NCBI GenBank assembly: GCA_900770405.1
Contig: CAAGKL010000209.1
Span: 1 to 5,869, forward strand
Origin: Clostridia bacterium
GTDB lineage: Bacteria; Bacillota; Clostridia; UBA1381
DNA: 5,869 nucleotides
Direction: 5' to 3'
The position numbers were made by a program, and so were the translations under genes. The notes under the pieces were generated by a model, which saw nothing but the letters and a program-made list of their open reading frames with translations, had not been told where the DNA came from and did no database searches. Below are positions 1 to 5,492 of the stretch, in pieces (position 1 is the first letter of the stretch; the number at the start of each line of letters is the position of its first letter).

Positions 1-506
1 ACAATATCGACCTCAAAGCCCGCATCGGCGATGTCGAGCGCGGTCTGAATACCCGCAATTCCGCCGCCGATTACAAGTGCGCGCTTTGTTACCGGGCTTT
101 CGCCGGGGGTGAGCGGTGCGTTCAGGTTTACCTTTGCGACCGCCGCCTTTGCCAGGATAATCGCCTTTTCGGTGCCGGTCGGAATGTCCTTGTGCACCCA
201 CGAGCACTGCTCGCGGATATTGGCAATCTCCACCATATACGGGTTCAGCCCCGCCGCCTTTGCGGTCTTGCGGAAGGTCGCCTCGTGCATACGCGGTGAG
301 CAGGAGCAGACAACAATTCCCGTCAGCCTGTGCTCCTTCACCGCCTCTATAATCATATTTTGTCCCGCCTGGGAGCACATATATTGATAATCGGTGGAGA
401 AGGCAACGCCCGGCTCATTCGCAACCGCTGCCGCAACCGCTTTTACGTCCACCGTCCCGGCAATATTCGTGCCGCAGTGACAGACGAAAACTCCAATTCT
501 CTGCAT
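1..506 (-). CDS. hdrA: HdrA-like FAD/iron-sulfur subunit (partial, N-terminal 168 residues)
   Basis: This is the N-terminal part of the flavin subunit of a heterodisulfide-reductase-type complex; the rest lies beyond the left edge. In characterised HdrABC complexes, HdrA carries the FAD that splits electrons between a high- and a low-potential acceptor and is cytoplasmic. The sequence starts MQRIGVFVCHCGTNIAG. Cysteines at residues 9, 11, 44, 67, 69 and 101 lie in the N-terminal domain, as expected for the HdrA family's N-terminal cluster domain. Residues 144-158 (LVIGGGIAGIQTALD) are the dinucleotide-binding start of the thioredoxin-reductase-like FAD domain. The ATG at 504-506 has a GGGAGAAG ribosome binding site (514-521) 7 nt away, and hdrC stops 18 nt upstream. 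The family is clear, but the physiological disulfide or other acceptor cannot be told from this fragment. Confidence 0.95.
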   Translation of the reverse strand, partial: MQRIGVFVCHCGTNIAGTVDVKAVAAAVANEPGVAFSTDYQYMCSQAGQNMIIEAVKEHRLTGIVVCSCSPRMHEATFRKTAKAAGLNPYMVEIANIREQCSWVHKDIPTGTEKAIILAKAAVAKVNLNAPLTPGESPVTKRALVIGGGIAGIQTALDIADAGFEVDI

Positions 507-524
507 AGCTTTGCTTCTCCCTTC

Positions 525-917
525 TTACTTTGAATACTTGCGCAATGCGCTTACTATTGCCTGCTGGGGCATATCCTCATCGATGAGCGCCGGAATATCG
601 TTTACCGTCAGGTGATTTGCGCCCTTTTCGCGTATCACCGTAAGGCGCAGCGCCTCGATGAGCTTTGCCGGCTCGACGCCGCGCGGACAGCGGTCCACAC
701 ACGCAAAGCACGACAGGCATTTATATGCCGAGCTTGATTTTGCCAGCGCGTCAATATCGCCGTTTTCCACCATATAAACAAACTGGTGCGGGTGATATTC
801 CATCTCGTCATACGATGGGCAGGTCGCCGAGCACTTACCGCAGCGCATACACTTTCTCGGGTTGACGCCGCTCATACGCAAAATCTGTTCCTTTTGACGT
901 TCGCTTTTATTATTCAC
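525..917 (-). CDS. hdrC: HdrC-like ferredoxin subunit
   Basis: A 130-residue soluble protein with two ferredoxin-type 4Fe-4S motifs: CMRCGKCSATCP at residues 23-34 and CLSCFACVDRCP at 67-78. The spacing CxxCxxCxxxCP is intact in both. In HdrABC complexes, HdrC wires electrons from HdrA to the catalytic cysteine-rich subunit HdrB. The start is GTG at 915-917, supported by a near-perfect AAGGAGG (924-930) that lies inside the end of hdrB. The two genes overlap by 8 bp, which implies translational coupling and close to 1:1 synthesis. There is no membrane segment, so this is the cytoplasmic HdrABC type and not HdrDE. Length and motif spacing match stand-alone HdrC proteins. Closely related HdrC-like subunits occur in Qmo-type and FlxABCD-HdrABC complexes. 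Confidence 0.95.
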   Translation of the reverse strand: MNNKSERQKEQILRMSGVNPRKCMRCGKCSATCPSYDEMEYHPHQFVYMVENGDIDALAKSSSAYKCLSCFACVDRCPRGVEPAKLIEALRLTVIREKGANHLTVNDIPALIDEDMPQQAIVSALRKYSK

Positions 918-1713
918 AGGTATCCTCCTTTACGCCGAGTGCCTCTGCGAGCAGCTCGGTAAAGTATACCACCGGTATGGGGCTCTCGTTCTTCTCGAGG
1001 TTATATTTGCACAGCGGGCACGCCGTGACAATCATTTCCGCCCCGCCGAGTGCAGCTCCGTCCGACACGGCGTTCGACCTCTTTTTCGCCGCAGCCGCGT
1101 CCTCGAGCGCGATATAGCCGCCGCAGCATTCGTTCCTCTGCGGGAAAATAACCGGCTCTGCGCCGAGCGCGCGCAGAAAATCCTCCATGATCTTCGGATT
1201 TTCCACATCGTCAAACTGCATAACCTTGCCGGGGCGCAGGAGCATACAGCCGTAATACGCGGCGATTTTTCTGCCGGTAAGCGGCACGCGGACCGCCTCC
1301 TTTATCTTGTCAAAGCCGACAACATCGCGTAGAAGCTCGAGATAGTGATACACCTCTGTCTCGCCGTTATACGGCGGTCTTGCGTCCTTGTCCTGCGCCA
1401 TATAAGCATTCGCGCGCGCAGCAAAATCCGCGTCGTTTTGCATCGCGTGATTCGTCTGCTTAATGACGTTATGACAGGCGGAGCACACCGTAACAAGCGG
1501 CTCGCCGGCATCTCTTGCGGCAGCCAGCGCGCGCACCGACGAAAGCTTCGACGCAATTTCATCGCCCGCACTTATGAACACGCCGCCGCAGCACTGCCAG
1601 TTCTCTATCTCGCAAAGCTCCACGCCGAGCCGCGCGGCACATTCCCTTGCGTAATAATCAAGCTTTTTCGCCTTCGTGCGCAGTGTGCAGCCCGGGAAAT
1701 AACTTACCTTCAT
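910..1713 (-). CDS. hdrB: HdrB-like subunit with two CCG (non-cubane cluster) domains
   Basis: A 267-residue protein made of two cysteine-rich CCG domains. The first has C9, C41-C42-G, C77 and C80; the second has C156, C196-C197-G, C232 and C235. This is the signature that in HdrB holds two non-cubane 4Fe-4S clusters, the site of disulfide cleavage in methanogens. Both sets are complete, so the catalytic site should be functional. I chose ATG 1711-1713, giving MKVSYFPGCTLR, the usual family start. An in-frame TTG at 1752 would add 13 residues but sits 6 nt after the fumC stop with no ribosome binding site. The chosen start has GGAAAGGA about 11 nt upstream, a rather long spacing. The TAA stop overlaps hdrC. 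The substrate is unknown: bacteria generally lack the coenzyme M/B heterodisulfide. Confidence 0.94.
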   Translation of the reverse strand: MKVSYFPGCTLRTKAKKLDYYARECAARLGVELCEIENWQCCGGVFISAGDEIASKLSSVRALAAARDAGEPLVTVCSACHNVIKQTNHAMQNDADFAARANAYMAQDKDARPPYNGETEVYHYLELLRDVVGFDKIKEAVRVPLTGRKIAAYYGCMLLRPGKVMQFDDVENPKIMEDFLRALGAEPVIFPQRNECCGGYIALEDAAAAKKRSNAVSDGAALGGAEMIVTACPLCKYNLEKNESPIPVVYFTELLAEALGVKEDTCE

Positions 1714-1733
1714 ATCTGTACCCGTTCCTTTCC

Positions 1734-1750
1734 GTGCCGCCGGGCGGCAC
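1734..1750 (-). other. Perfect hairpin between fumC and hdrB
   Basis: GTGCCGC and GCGGCAC form a 7-bp perfect stem around a 3-nt loop, 8 nt after the fumC stop and just before the hdrB ribosome binding site. No U-run follows, so it is not an intrinsic terminator. It may protect or process the mRNA, or tune hdrB translation; that role is inference. Confidence 0.6.
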
Positions 1751-1758
1751 AAATATTC

Positions 1759-3135
1759 TCAGACCATCTGTTCGGGGTGGAACACCTCGTCAAACCGCTC
1801 CGCCGTCAAAAAGCCCAGCTCAACGCACGCCTCTCTGAGCGAAATGTTGTCCTTGAACGCCTTTTTCGCCGTCTTTGCGGCATTTTCATAACCGATGTAC
1901 GGATTAAGCGCCGTAACGAGCATAAGCGAGTTGTGCAGATTATGATACATCTTGTCCTTGTTCGCGGTAATTCCGACCGCGCAGTTATTATTGAAGGAAA
2001 CAATCGCCTCCGCAAGCAGTCTTGCCGACTGGAGGAAATTGTACGCGGCAACCGGCATAAACACGTTGAGCTCAAAGTTGCCCTGCGATGCCGCAAAGGA
2101 CACCGCCGCGTCATTGCCCATAACCTGAACCGCCACCATCGTCACCGCCTCGCACTGGGTCGGGTTGACCTTGCCGGGCATAATCGACGAGCCGGGCTCG
2201 TTCTCGGGGATATGGATTTCGCCGAGACCGTCGCGAGGGCCGGACGCCAGCCAGCGCACGTCGTTTGCAATCTTCATCATATCACACGCCGTCGCCTTGA
2301 TTGCGCCGTGCGCAAAAACCAGCTCGTCCTTTGACGTCAGCGCATGGAATTTGTTTTGTGCGGTCACAAAGGGCTTGCCGGTAAGCTGCGCCGCCTTTTC
2401 GGCAACGAGCTCGGAAAAGCCCGCCGGCGCATTAAGCCCCGTGCCGACAGCCGTTCCGCCGAGCGCAAGCTCATAAAGCGGCTTAAGCGCAAGGCGCAGA
2501 AGCTCCGCATCGCGCTCTAAGCTTGACCTCCAGCCGGAAATCTCCTGGCTGAATTTAATCGGAGTCGCGTCCTGAAGGTGCGTTCTTCCCGATTTTACAA
2601 TCCCCTCATTCTCCGCCTCAAGCTTTTTAAATGTCTCAATGAGCAGCTCCACAGCCGGCAGCAGCTTATCCTCAATTGCGCATACCGCCGAAATGTGCAT
2701 CGCGGTCGGGAAAGTGTCATTTGAGGACTGGCTCATATTTATGTCATCGTTCGGGTGGCAGAGCTTTTTGCCGGCAATCTGATTGGCGCGGTTCGCGATA
2801 ACTTCGTTTGCGTTCATATTCGACTGCGTGCCCGAGCCCGTCTGCCATACCACGAGTGGGAAATGGCTGTTCAGCTCGCCGGAAATAACCTCGTCGCAGG
2901 CAGCGGTAATCGCCGCAAGCTTCTCCGCCGTCATCTTCTCCGGCTTAAGCTCGGCATTTGCCATAGCCGCCGCCCTTTTGAGTATGCCGAACGCGTGCGT
3001 TATCTCGCGCGGCATCGTTTCAATGTCAATGCCGATTTTAAAATTTTCGTGACTTCTCTGGGTCTGCGCCGCCCATAAACGGTCGGCAGGCACTTTAACC
3101 TCGCCCATAGAATCGTGTTCAATGCGGTATTCCAT
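1759..3135 (-). CDS. fumC: Class II fumarate hydratase (fumarase C)
   Basis: Interconverts fumarate and L-malate in the cytoplasm. The class II enzyme has no iron-sulfur cluster and is a homotetramer. The 458-residue length fits the family (E. coli FumC is 467). Key family motifs are present: TGSGTQSNMN at 99-108, HPNDDINMSQSSNDTFPTAMH beginning at 127, the T185-H186 pair of the SGRTHLQDA segment, and the signature GSSIMPGKVNP at 315-325. S316, K322 and N324 match the catalytic loop. The SNMNANEV and GSSIMPGKVNP forms favour fumarase over aspartase or argininosuccinate lyase. The ATG is at 3133-3135, with GGAGGA (3141-3146) 5 nt upstream. It is the second gene of the operon, 47 bp after the dehydrogenase and 45 bp before hdrB. 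Its product is the substrate of a malate dehydrogenase, consistent with the neighbouring gene acting on malate. Confidence 0.97.
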   Translation of the reverse strand: MEYRIEHDSMGEVKVPADRLWAAQTQRSHENFKIGIDIETMPREITHAFGILKRAAAMANAELKPEKMTAEKLAAITAACDEVISGELNSHFPLVVWQTGSGTQSNMNANEVIANRANQIAGKKLCHPNDDINMSQSSNDTFPTAMHISAVCAIEDKLLPAVELLIETFKKLEAENEGIVKSGRTHLQDATPIKFSQEISGWRSSLERDAELLRLALKPLYELALGGTAVGTGLNAPAGFSELVAEKAAQLTGKPFVTAQNKFHALTSKDELVFAHGAIKATACDMMKIANDVRWLASGPRDGLGEIHIPENEPGSSIMPGKVNPTQCEAVTMVAVQVMGNDAAVSFAASQGNFELNVFMPVAAYNFLQSARLLAEAIVSFNNNCAVGITANKDKMYHNLHNSLMLVTALNPYIGYENAAKTAKKAFKDNISLREACVELGFLTAERFDEVFHPEQMV

Positions 3136-3151
3136 TTTATTCCTCCAATCC

Positions 3152-3168
3152 GCCGCCGTTTCAGCGGC
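3152..3168 (-). other. Short GC-rich hairpin between dehydrogenase gene and fumC
   Basis: GCCGC and GCGGC form a 5-bp stem with a 7-nt loop in the 47-bp gap, upstream of the fumC ribosome binding site. No U-run follows, so read-through into fumC is expected. The stem is short and the call weak on its own. It mirrors the position of the stronger hairpin between fumC and hdrB. Confidence 0.35.
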
Positions 3169-3182
3169 TTCATCTATGTATG

Positions 3183-4127
3183 TCAGATTTCAAGACTTCC
3201 TATAACCTCTTTCAAGGTGTCGGCGCTGTGGCGCAGCTTTGCAACCTCCTCGTCGGTCAGGGGAACATTCACCTTGCCGCGGATGCCGTTGTCGCCGATC
3301 ATATTAAGCGTGCTCAGGCACACATCGTCAATGCCGTATTCGCCGTGCATCATGGTCGACACGGTCATAGTCGTGTCAATGCCGCTCAAAATGCACTTGC
3401 ATATGTGACAGACAGATACCGACACCGCATAGAATGTCGCGCCCTTGCGCGCAATAACGCGCCCGCCCGACTTTCTCACATACTGTTCGATTTCGGCATA
3501 ATCAAGCTCGGGGCTTTCAATTCCCTGTGTCGTTATCAATCTCTTGCACTCGCTTATCGGCACATTCGAGATGTTTGCCACCGACCAGGGTATAAAGGAC
3601 GAATCGCCGTGCTCGCCGAAAACATATGCGTGCACGTTGCCCTGGTTTATATTGTAGTATTCCGACAGCCTTGCGCGAAGGCGAGCCGTGTCGAGAATTG
3701 TTCCCGAGCCGATTATGCGGTTTTCGGGAATTGATGAGACCTTGTTGAAGGTGTAGGTCAGAATATCCACGGGGTTGCTGACAATTATATATGTAGCATC
3801 GGGCGCATACTTTTCAAGCTCCGGAATAATCGACTTTGTTATGTTCACATTTGTCTGTGCAAGCTCCAGACGGGTTTGTCCCGGCTTTCTCGCAATACCC
3901 GACGTTATGATAACGATGTCCGAGTCCGCCGCATCGCGGTAGCTGCCCGCATAAATCGAACACGACGAGCAGAACGGAGTGCCCTGTCTGATGTCGAGCG
4001 CCTCGCCCAGAGCCTTCTCGTTGTTAATGTCAATCATAACGATTTCCGACACCATACCCATTACGGTCAGCGTGTAGGCAATTGTCGAGCCGACGCTTCC
4101 AGTTCCGACGATAGAAATTTTGTTCAT
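3183..4127 (-). CDS. L-lactate/malate dehydrogenase family protein, probably malate dehydrogenase
   Basis: A 314-residue NAD-dependent 2-hydroxyacid dehydrogenase. The Rossmann motif GTGSVGS is at 8-14, and D33 after strand two favours NADH over NADPH. The catalytic residues are recognisable: R86, D146 and R149 in LDTARLR, and H173 in GEHGDS. The mobile-loop segment reads GIARKPGQTRLELA (77-90). R80 falls where lactate dehydrogenases have the discriminating glutamine (Q102 in classic numbering) and malate dehydrogenases have arginine. Other features are lactate-dehydrogenase-like, such as KGAT at 228-231. The overall architecture is the LDH-like MDH/LDH group. Automated annotation would probably say L-lactate dehydrogenase. 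With R80 and fumC next door I favour oxaloacetate/malate, but only moderately. The ATG is at 4125-4127 with a modest GAGGTG 4 nt upstream. It is the first gene of the operon. Confidence 0.9.
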   Translation of the reverse strand: MNKISIVGTGSVGSTIAYTLTVMGMVSEIVMIDINNEKALGEALDIRQGTPFCSSCSIYAGSYRDAADSDIVIITSGIARKPGQTRLELAQTNVNITKSIIPELEKYAPDATYIIVSNPVDILTYTFNKVSSIPENRIIGSGTILDTARLRARLSEYYNINQGNVHAYVFGEHGDSSFIPWSVANISNVPISECKRLITTQGIESPELDYAEIEQYVRKSGGRVIARKGATFYAVSVSVCHICKCILSGIDTTMTVSTMMHGEYGIDDVCLSTLNMIGDNGIRGKVNVPLTDEEVAKLRHSADTLKEVIGSLEI

Positions 4128-4247
4128 AGTACACCTCTCATTAACATTCTCCGATTTATTTTACCATAAATCCGCCGCCGGCGTAATGGCAGGTTTTACA
4201 TACCCTTTATATCATTTCGGATATACCTGCTCCCCGCCGATTTTATC
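4128..4247 (-). other. Structured 5' leader of the mdh-fumC-hdr operon
   Basis: About 120 nt lie between the predicted start of transcription (about 4247) and the first ATG. In RNA sense, GCAGGT (RC of 4225-4230) can pair with ACCTGC (RC of 4189-4194). The 30-nt loop contains an inner hairpin, ATATC-CGAAAT-GATAT. A palindromic CGCCGGCG follows near 4176-4183. I do not recognise any known riboswitch class. The pairing is visible by eye, but stability was not computed. Confidence 0.4.
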
Positions 4248-4253
4248 TTTTTT

Positions 4254-4282
4254 ATTATACTACTTTGTGAAAAAAAAATCAA
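4254..4282 (-). promoter_or_regulatory. Vegetative (sigma-A type) promoter of the mdh-fumC-hdrBCA operon
   Basis: Reading the minus strand, TTGATT (4277-4282) is followed by a 17-bp spacer and a consensus TATAAT (4254-4259). This is the only well-formed promoter I see upstream of the operon, and it points at the dehydrogenase gene. The A/T tract between the boxes is typical of low-GC Gram-positive promoters. Confidence 0.75.
4265..4282 (-). promoter_or_regulatory. Rex-like half site overlapping the -35 box
   Basis: The minus strand reads TTGATTTTTTTTTCACAA. The right half (TTTCACAA) matches the Rex pattern TTGTGANNNNNNTCACAA exactly, while the left half matches only in TTG. Rex is the NADH/NAD-responsive repressor of fermentation genes, including ldh, in Firmicutes, and this position would block the -35. 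The mismatches in one half make it tentative. Confidence 0.3.
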
Positions 4283-4290
4283 TATAATTT

Positions 4291-4310
4291 TTAGACAAAA
4301 TTAGACAGAA
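4291..4310. repeat. Tandem 10-bp direct repeat upstream of the operon promoter
   Basis: TTAGACAAAA is followed directly by TTAGACAGAA, matching at 9 of 10 positions. The repeat unit equals about one helical turn. It sits 9-28 bp upstream of the -35 hexamer, roughly -44 to -63 from the predicted transcription start, a usual position for an activator. The factor is unknown. Confidence 0.45.
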
Positions 4311-4352
4311 TATATCGAAAAATGCAGTTGTTTTTTCAGTCACGGCATAAAA

Positions 4353-4399
4353 ACGCCGGTTTTGCGCCGGAATTTGCGCGGCGTATGCGCAAAAGCGCA
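4353..4399. repeat. Cluster of overlapping inverted repeats between the divergent promoters
   Basis: TTTGCGC (4373-4379) and GCGCAAA (4387-4393) form a perfect 7-bp inverted repeat with a 7-nt centre. TTTGCGC also occurs at 4361-4367. ACGCCG (4353-4358) pairs with CGGCGT (4379-4384), and TGCGC-AAAA-GCGCA spans 4386-4399. The cluster ends one base before the -35 of the rightward promoter. There is no U-run and no converging gene, so an operator is more likely than a terminator. Confidence 0.45.
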
Positions 4400-4400
4400 C

Positions 4401-4429
4401 TTGCCGAAATTTTAAATTTGTGATATAAT
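4401..4429 (+). promoter_or_regulatory. Promoter of the methyltransferase pseudogene
   Basis: TTGCCG (4401-4406), a 17-bp spacer and a consensus TATAAT (4424-4429) preceded by an extended TGA element. Transcription would begin near 4436, 28 nt before the ATG. It appears intact although the gene it drives is broken. Confidence 0.7.
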
Positions 4430-4463
4430 GATATGAGAGTTTACGGATAAAAGGAGACTCGGT

Positions 4464-5041
4464 ATGTTCTGGGATAAAGCAGCGGCGCTGTATGACTTAT
4501 TCGAAAATATATATAACGGAAAGGTGTATGCGCAAATCTGGCGCAGGGCGGCGGAATTTGTGAGTAGGCGCGATAATGTTCTTGAGTGCGCCTGCGGAAT
4601 GGGGGCTATCAGCGCCGCCGTGGCGTAAAAGTGCAATTTTCTGACCGCGACGGATTATTCCGACGGGATGCTCCGCCGTGCGAAAAAGAAGCTCGCGCAC
4701 CGCAAAAATGTCAAATTGGAAAAGACGGATATTATGCGGCTTTCGTATGCCGATAATACCTTTGATAAGGTCGTTGCGGGGAATGTCATTCACCTTTTGC
4801 CCGCCGGAGGCAACCTTAAAGGAGTTCGCGCGCGTCTGCAAGCCGGGCGGGTTGCTGGTTATTCCTACATATATAGATACTTCGGGGGATACCGTCAGAC
4901 CGACGGTGCGGCTTTTGGAGCTGCTCGGGCTGAAATTCAGCCGCCGGTTTGATGAGGACGCACATGCGTCATTTTTTCCAGTGGCTCGGATATCGAGATG
5001 TAGAATATTATATAGTAGAGGGATGTATGGCGTGCGATACC
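4464..5041 (+). pseudogene. Broken class I SAM-dependent methyltransferase (UbiE/Methyltransf_11-like)
   Basis: The remains of a small-molecule methyltransferase of about 195 residues. It begins MFWDKAAALYDLFENIYNG at ATG 4464, with AAGGAG (4451-4456) 7 nt upstream. Motif I is VLECACGMG at residues 39-47, followed by TATDYSDGML at 61-70, and later by VIHLLP and CKPGGLLVIPTYI. Three lesions break it. TAA at 4626-4628 stands where VA-K expects one residue; a C-to-T change of CAA would explain it. The frame shifts at about 4803 (HLLP to PEATLKEF), best explained by two lost bases. It shifts again near 4960, after which RHFFQWLGYRDVEYYIVEG (from 4967) continues the family pattern. Homology stops near CMACDT (about 5040), just short of the expected C-terminus, where an unrelated minus-strand gene fragment begins. 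The substrate is unknown. Confidence 0.85.
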
Positions 5042-5232
5042 CTGCGCACTTTCGATTCACTTATAGCACATTCATCTGCAATTTTGTAGGCAGACGGTAA
5101 ACAATTCTTTGTTTTTATATCCTACCGCATACAAAGGTAAGCATAAATTTTAAACTCATACACATCTAAATCATAATTAAAAATACTGTTTTCAAGTATA
5201 AAAAAGTTTCCGTTCACATAAGACCGCCGCAT
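5038..5232 (-). pseudogene. Helix-turn-helix protein fragment with in-frame amber codon
   Basis: The conceptual reading starts MRRSYVNGNFFILENSIF and continues DVYEFKIYAYLCMR to a TAG at 5122-5124. The same frame then resumes DIKTKNCLPSAYKIADEC and AISESKVRRV. Together this matches the usual N-terminal pattern of helix-turn-helix proteins of clostridial phages and integrative elements (E.xF...L.xYEFKVYAYL, then CxPSxxTIAxxCGISExxVRR). The second half is the DNA-binding winged-helix core. The amber codon falls between helices, where CAG to TAG is a simple explanation. The frame runs to TAA at 5008-5010, but family similarity ends near 5040, where the methyltransferase pseudogene begins on the opposite strand. 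The 3' end is therefore lost. ATG 5230-5232 has AAAAGG very close upstream, a weak site. Family recognition is from memory of the pattern. Confidence 0.7.
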
Positions 5233-5247
5233 TTCCTTTTCTGATAA

Positions 5248-5337
5248 TTACTGCTCATCGTTATTTATCTGAAACCCATAAAATTTTTGTTTGAAGTACT
5301 GCAGCGGACATTTGCCCGATACAGTAATATAGCCCAT
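5248..5337 (-). pseudogene. Unidentified 29-residue gene tail
   Basis: The reading MGYITVSGKCPLQYFKQKFY followed by GFQINNDEQ and TAA (5248-5250) looks like genuine protein: balanced composition and low arginine, unlike the shadow frames nearby. It has no ribosome binding site of its own. It follows directly, in a different frame, after the point where the DNA methylase similarity stops (about 5339), and ends 15 bp before the helix-turn-helix fragment. It is most simply the 3' end of another element gene joined by deletion. I do not recognise the family. Confidence 0.35.
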
Positions 5338-5482
5338 ACGGTGTTTGCTCATTTCCGATTTGTGCTTCAACGCCGTAATCACGCAGACCGTAGTACGGCG
5401 GACTTGTAACGCACATATCCACGCTTTCGGACGGAAGCGTTTTAAGAATATCAAGTGCGTTGCCGCAAAATATTTTATTCAT
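5261..5482 (-). pseudogene. Truncated DNA methylase (N-4/N-6 type), N-terminal fragment
   Basis: It begins MNKIFCGNALDILKTLPSES at ATG 5480-5482, with GAGGTG (5489-5494) 6 nt upstream. It then has the catalytic motif TSPPYY at residues 26-31 within TSPPYYGLRDYG. The opening CGNALDxLxxLPxxSVD plus TSPPYYGLRDYG is the standard N-terminus of beta-class DNA adenine/cytosine-N4 methylases found on phages and conjugative elements. Family-like sequence ends at GNEQTP (residue 48, about 5339). The remaining residues to the TAA at 5261-5263 are out of character, and the S-adenosylmethionine-binding FxGxG motif and target-recognition region are absent. The fragment cannot be active. An in-frame GTG at 5509 would add 9 residues but lacks support. 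The preceding gene fragment ends 10 bp upstream. Confidence 0.8.
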
Positions 5483-5492
5483 ATAGAACACC

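Noticed and set aside
13..378. 121-codon minus-strand open frame starting MLPGGTKYDY
   Set aside because: It is in a different frame from the clear HdrA reading that covers the same bases, and is Gly/Arg rich without family features.
1714..1752. Upstream TTG start for hdrB
   Set aside because: It lies 6 nt after the fumC stop with no ribosome binding site, and the added 13 residues precede the normal family start MKVSYFPGC.
1345..2334. 329-codon plus-strand open frame opposite hdrB and fumC
   Set aside because: It is rich in Arg, His and Leu with no recognisable motif, has no ribosome binding site, and lies antisense to two well-identified genes. It is a composition shadow of GC-rich coding DNA.
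3152..3168. Terminator between the dehydrogenase gene and fumC
   Set aside because: The 5-bp stem has no U-run and fumC has a strong ribosome binding site right after it, so read-through is expected.
4283..4288. Plus-strand TATAAT as a second rightward promoter
   Set aside because: No -35 hexamer lies at 16-18 bp upstream (position 4260-4265 reads CTACTT). The A/T-rich tract produces it by chance.
4386..4399. TGCGC-AAAA-GCGCA as an intrinsic terminator
   Set aside because: No U-run follows on either strand, and both adjacent genes point away from it.
4497..5060. 187-codon minus-strand open frame across the methyltransferase region
   Set aside because: It is opposite the readable methyltransferase remnant, low in complexity (Ser/Arg), with no ribosome binding site. 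The real minus-strand signal there is the HTH frame.
5100..5260. A/T-rich stretch as a plain intergenic spacer
   Set aside because: The minus strand reads a recognisable helix-turn-helix N-terminus here, so it is degraded coding DNA.
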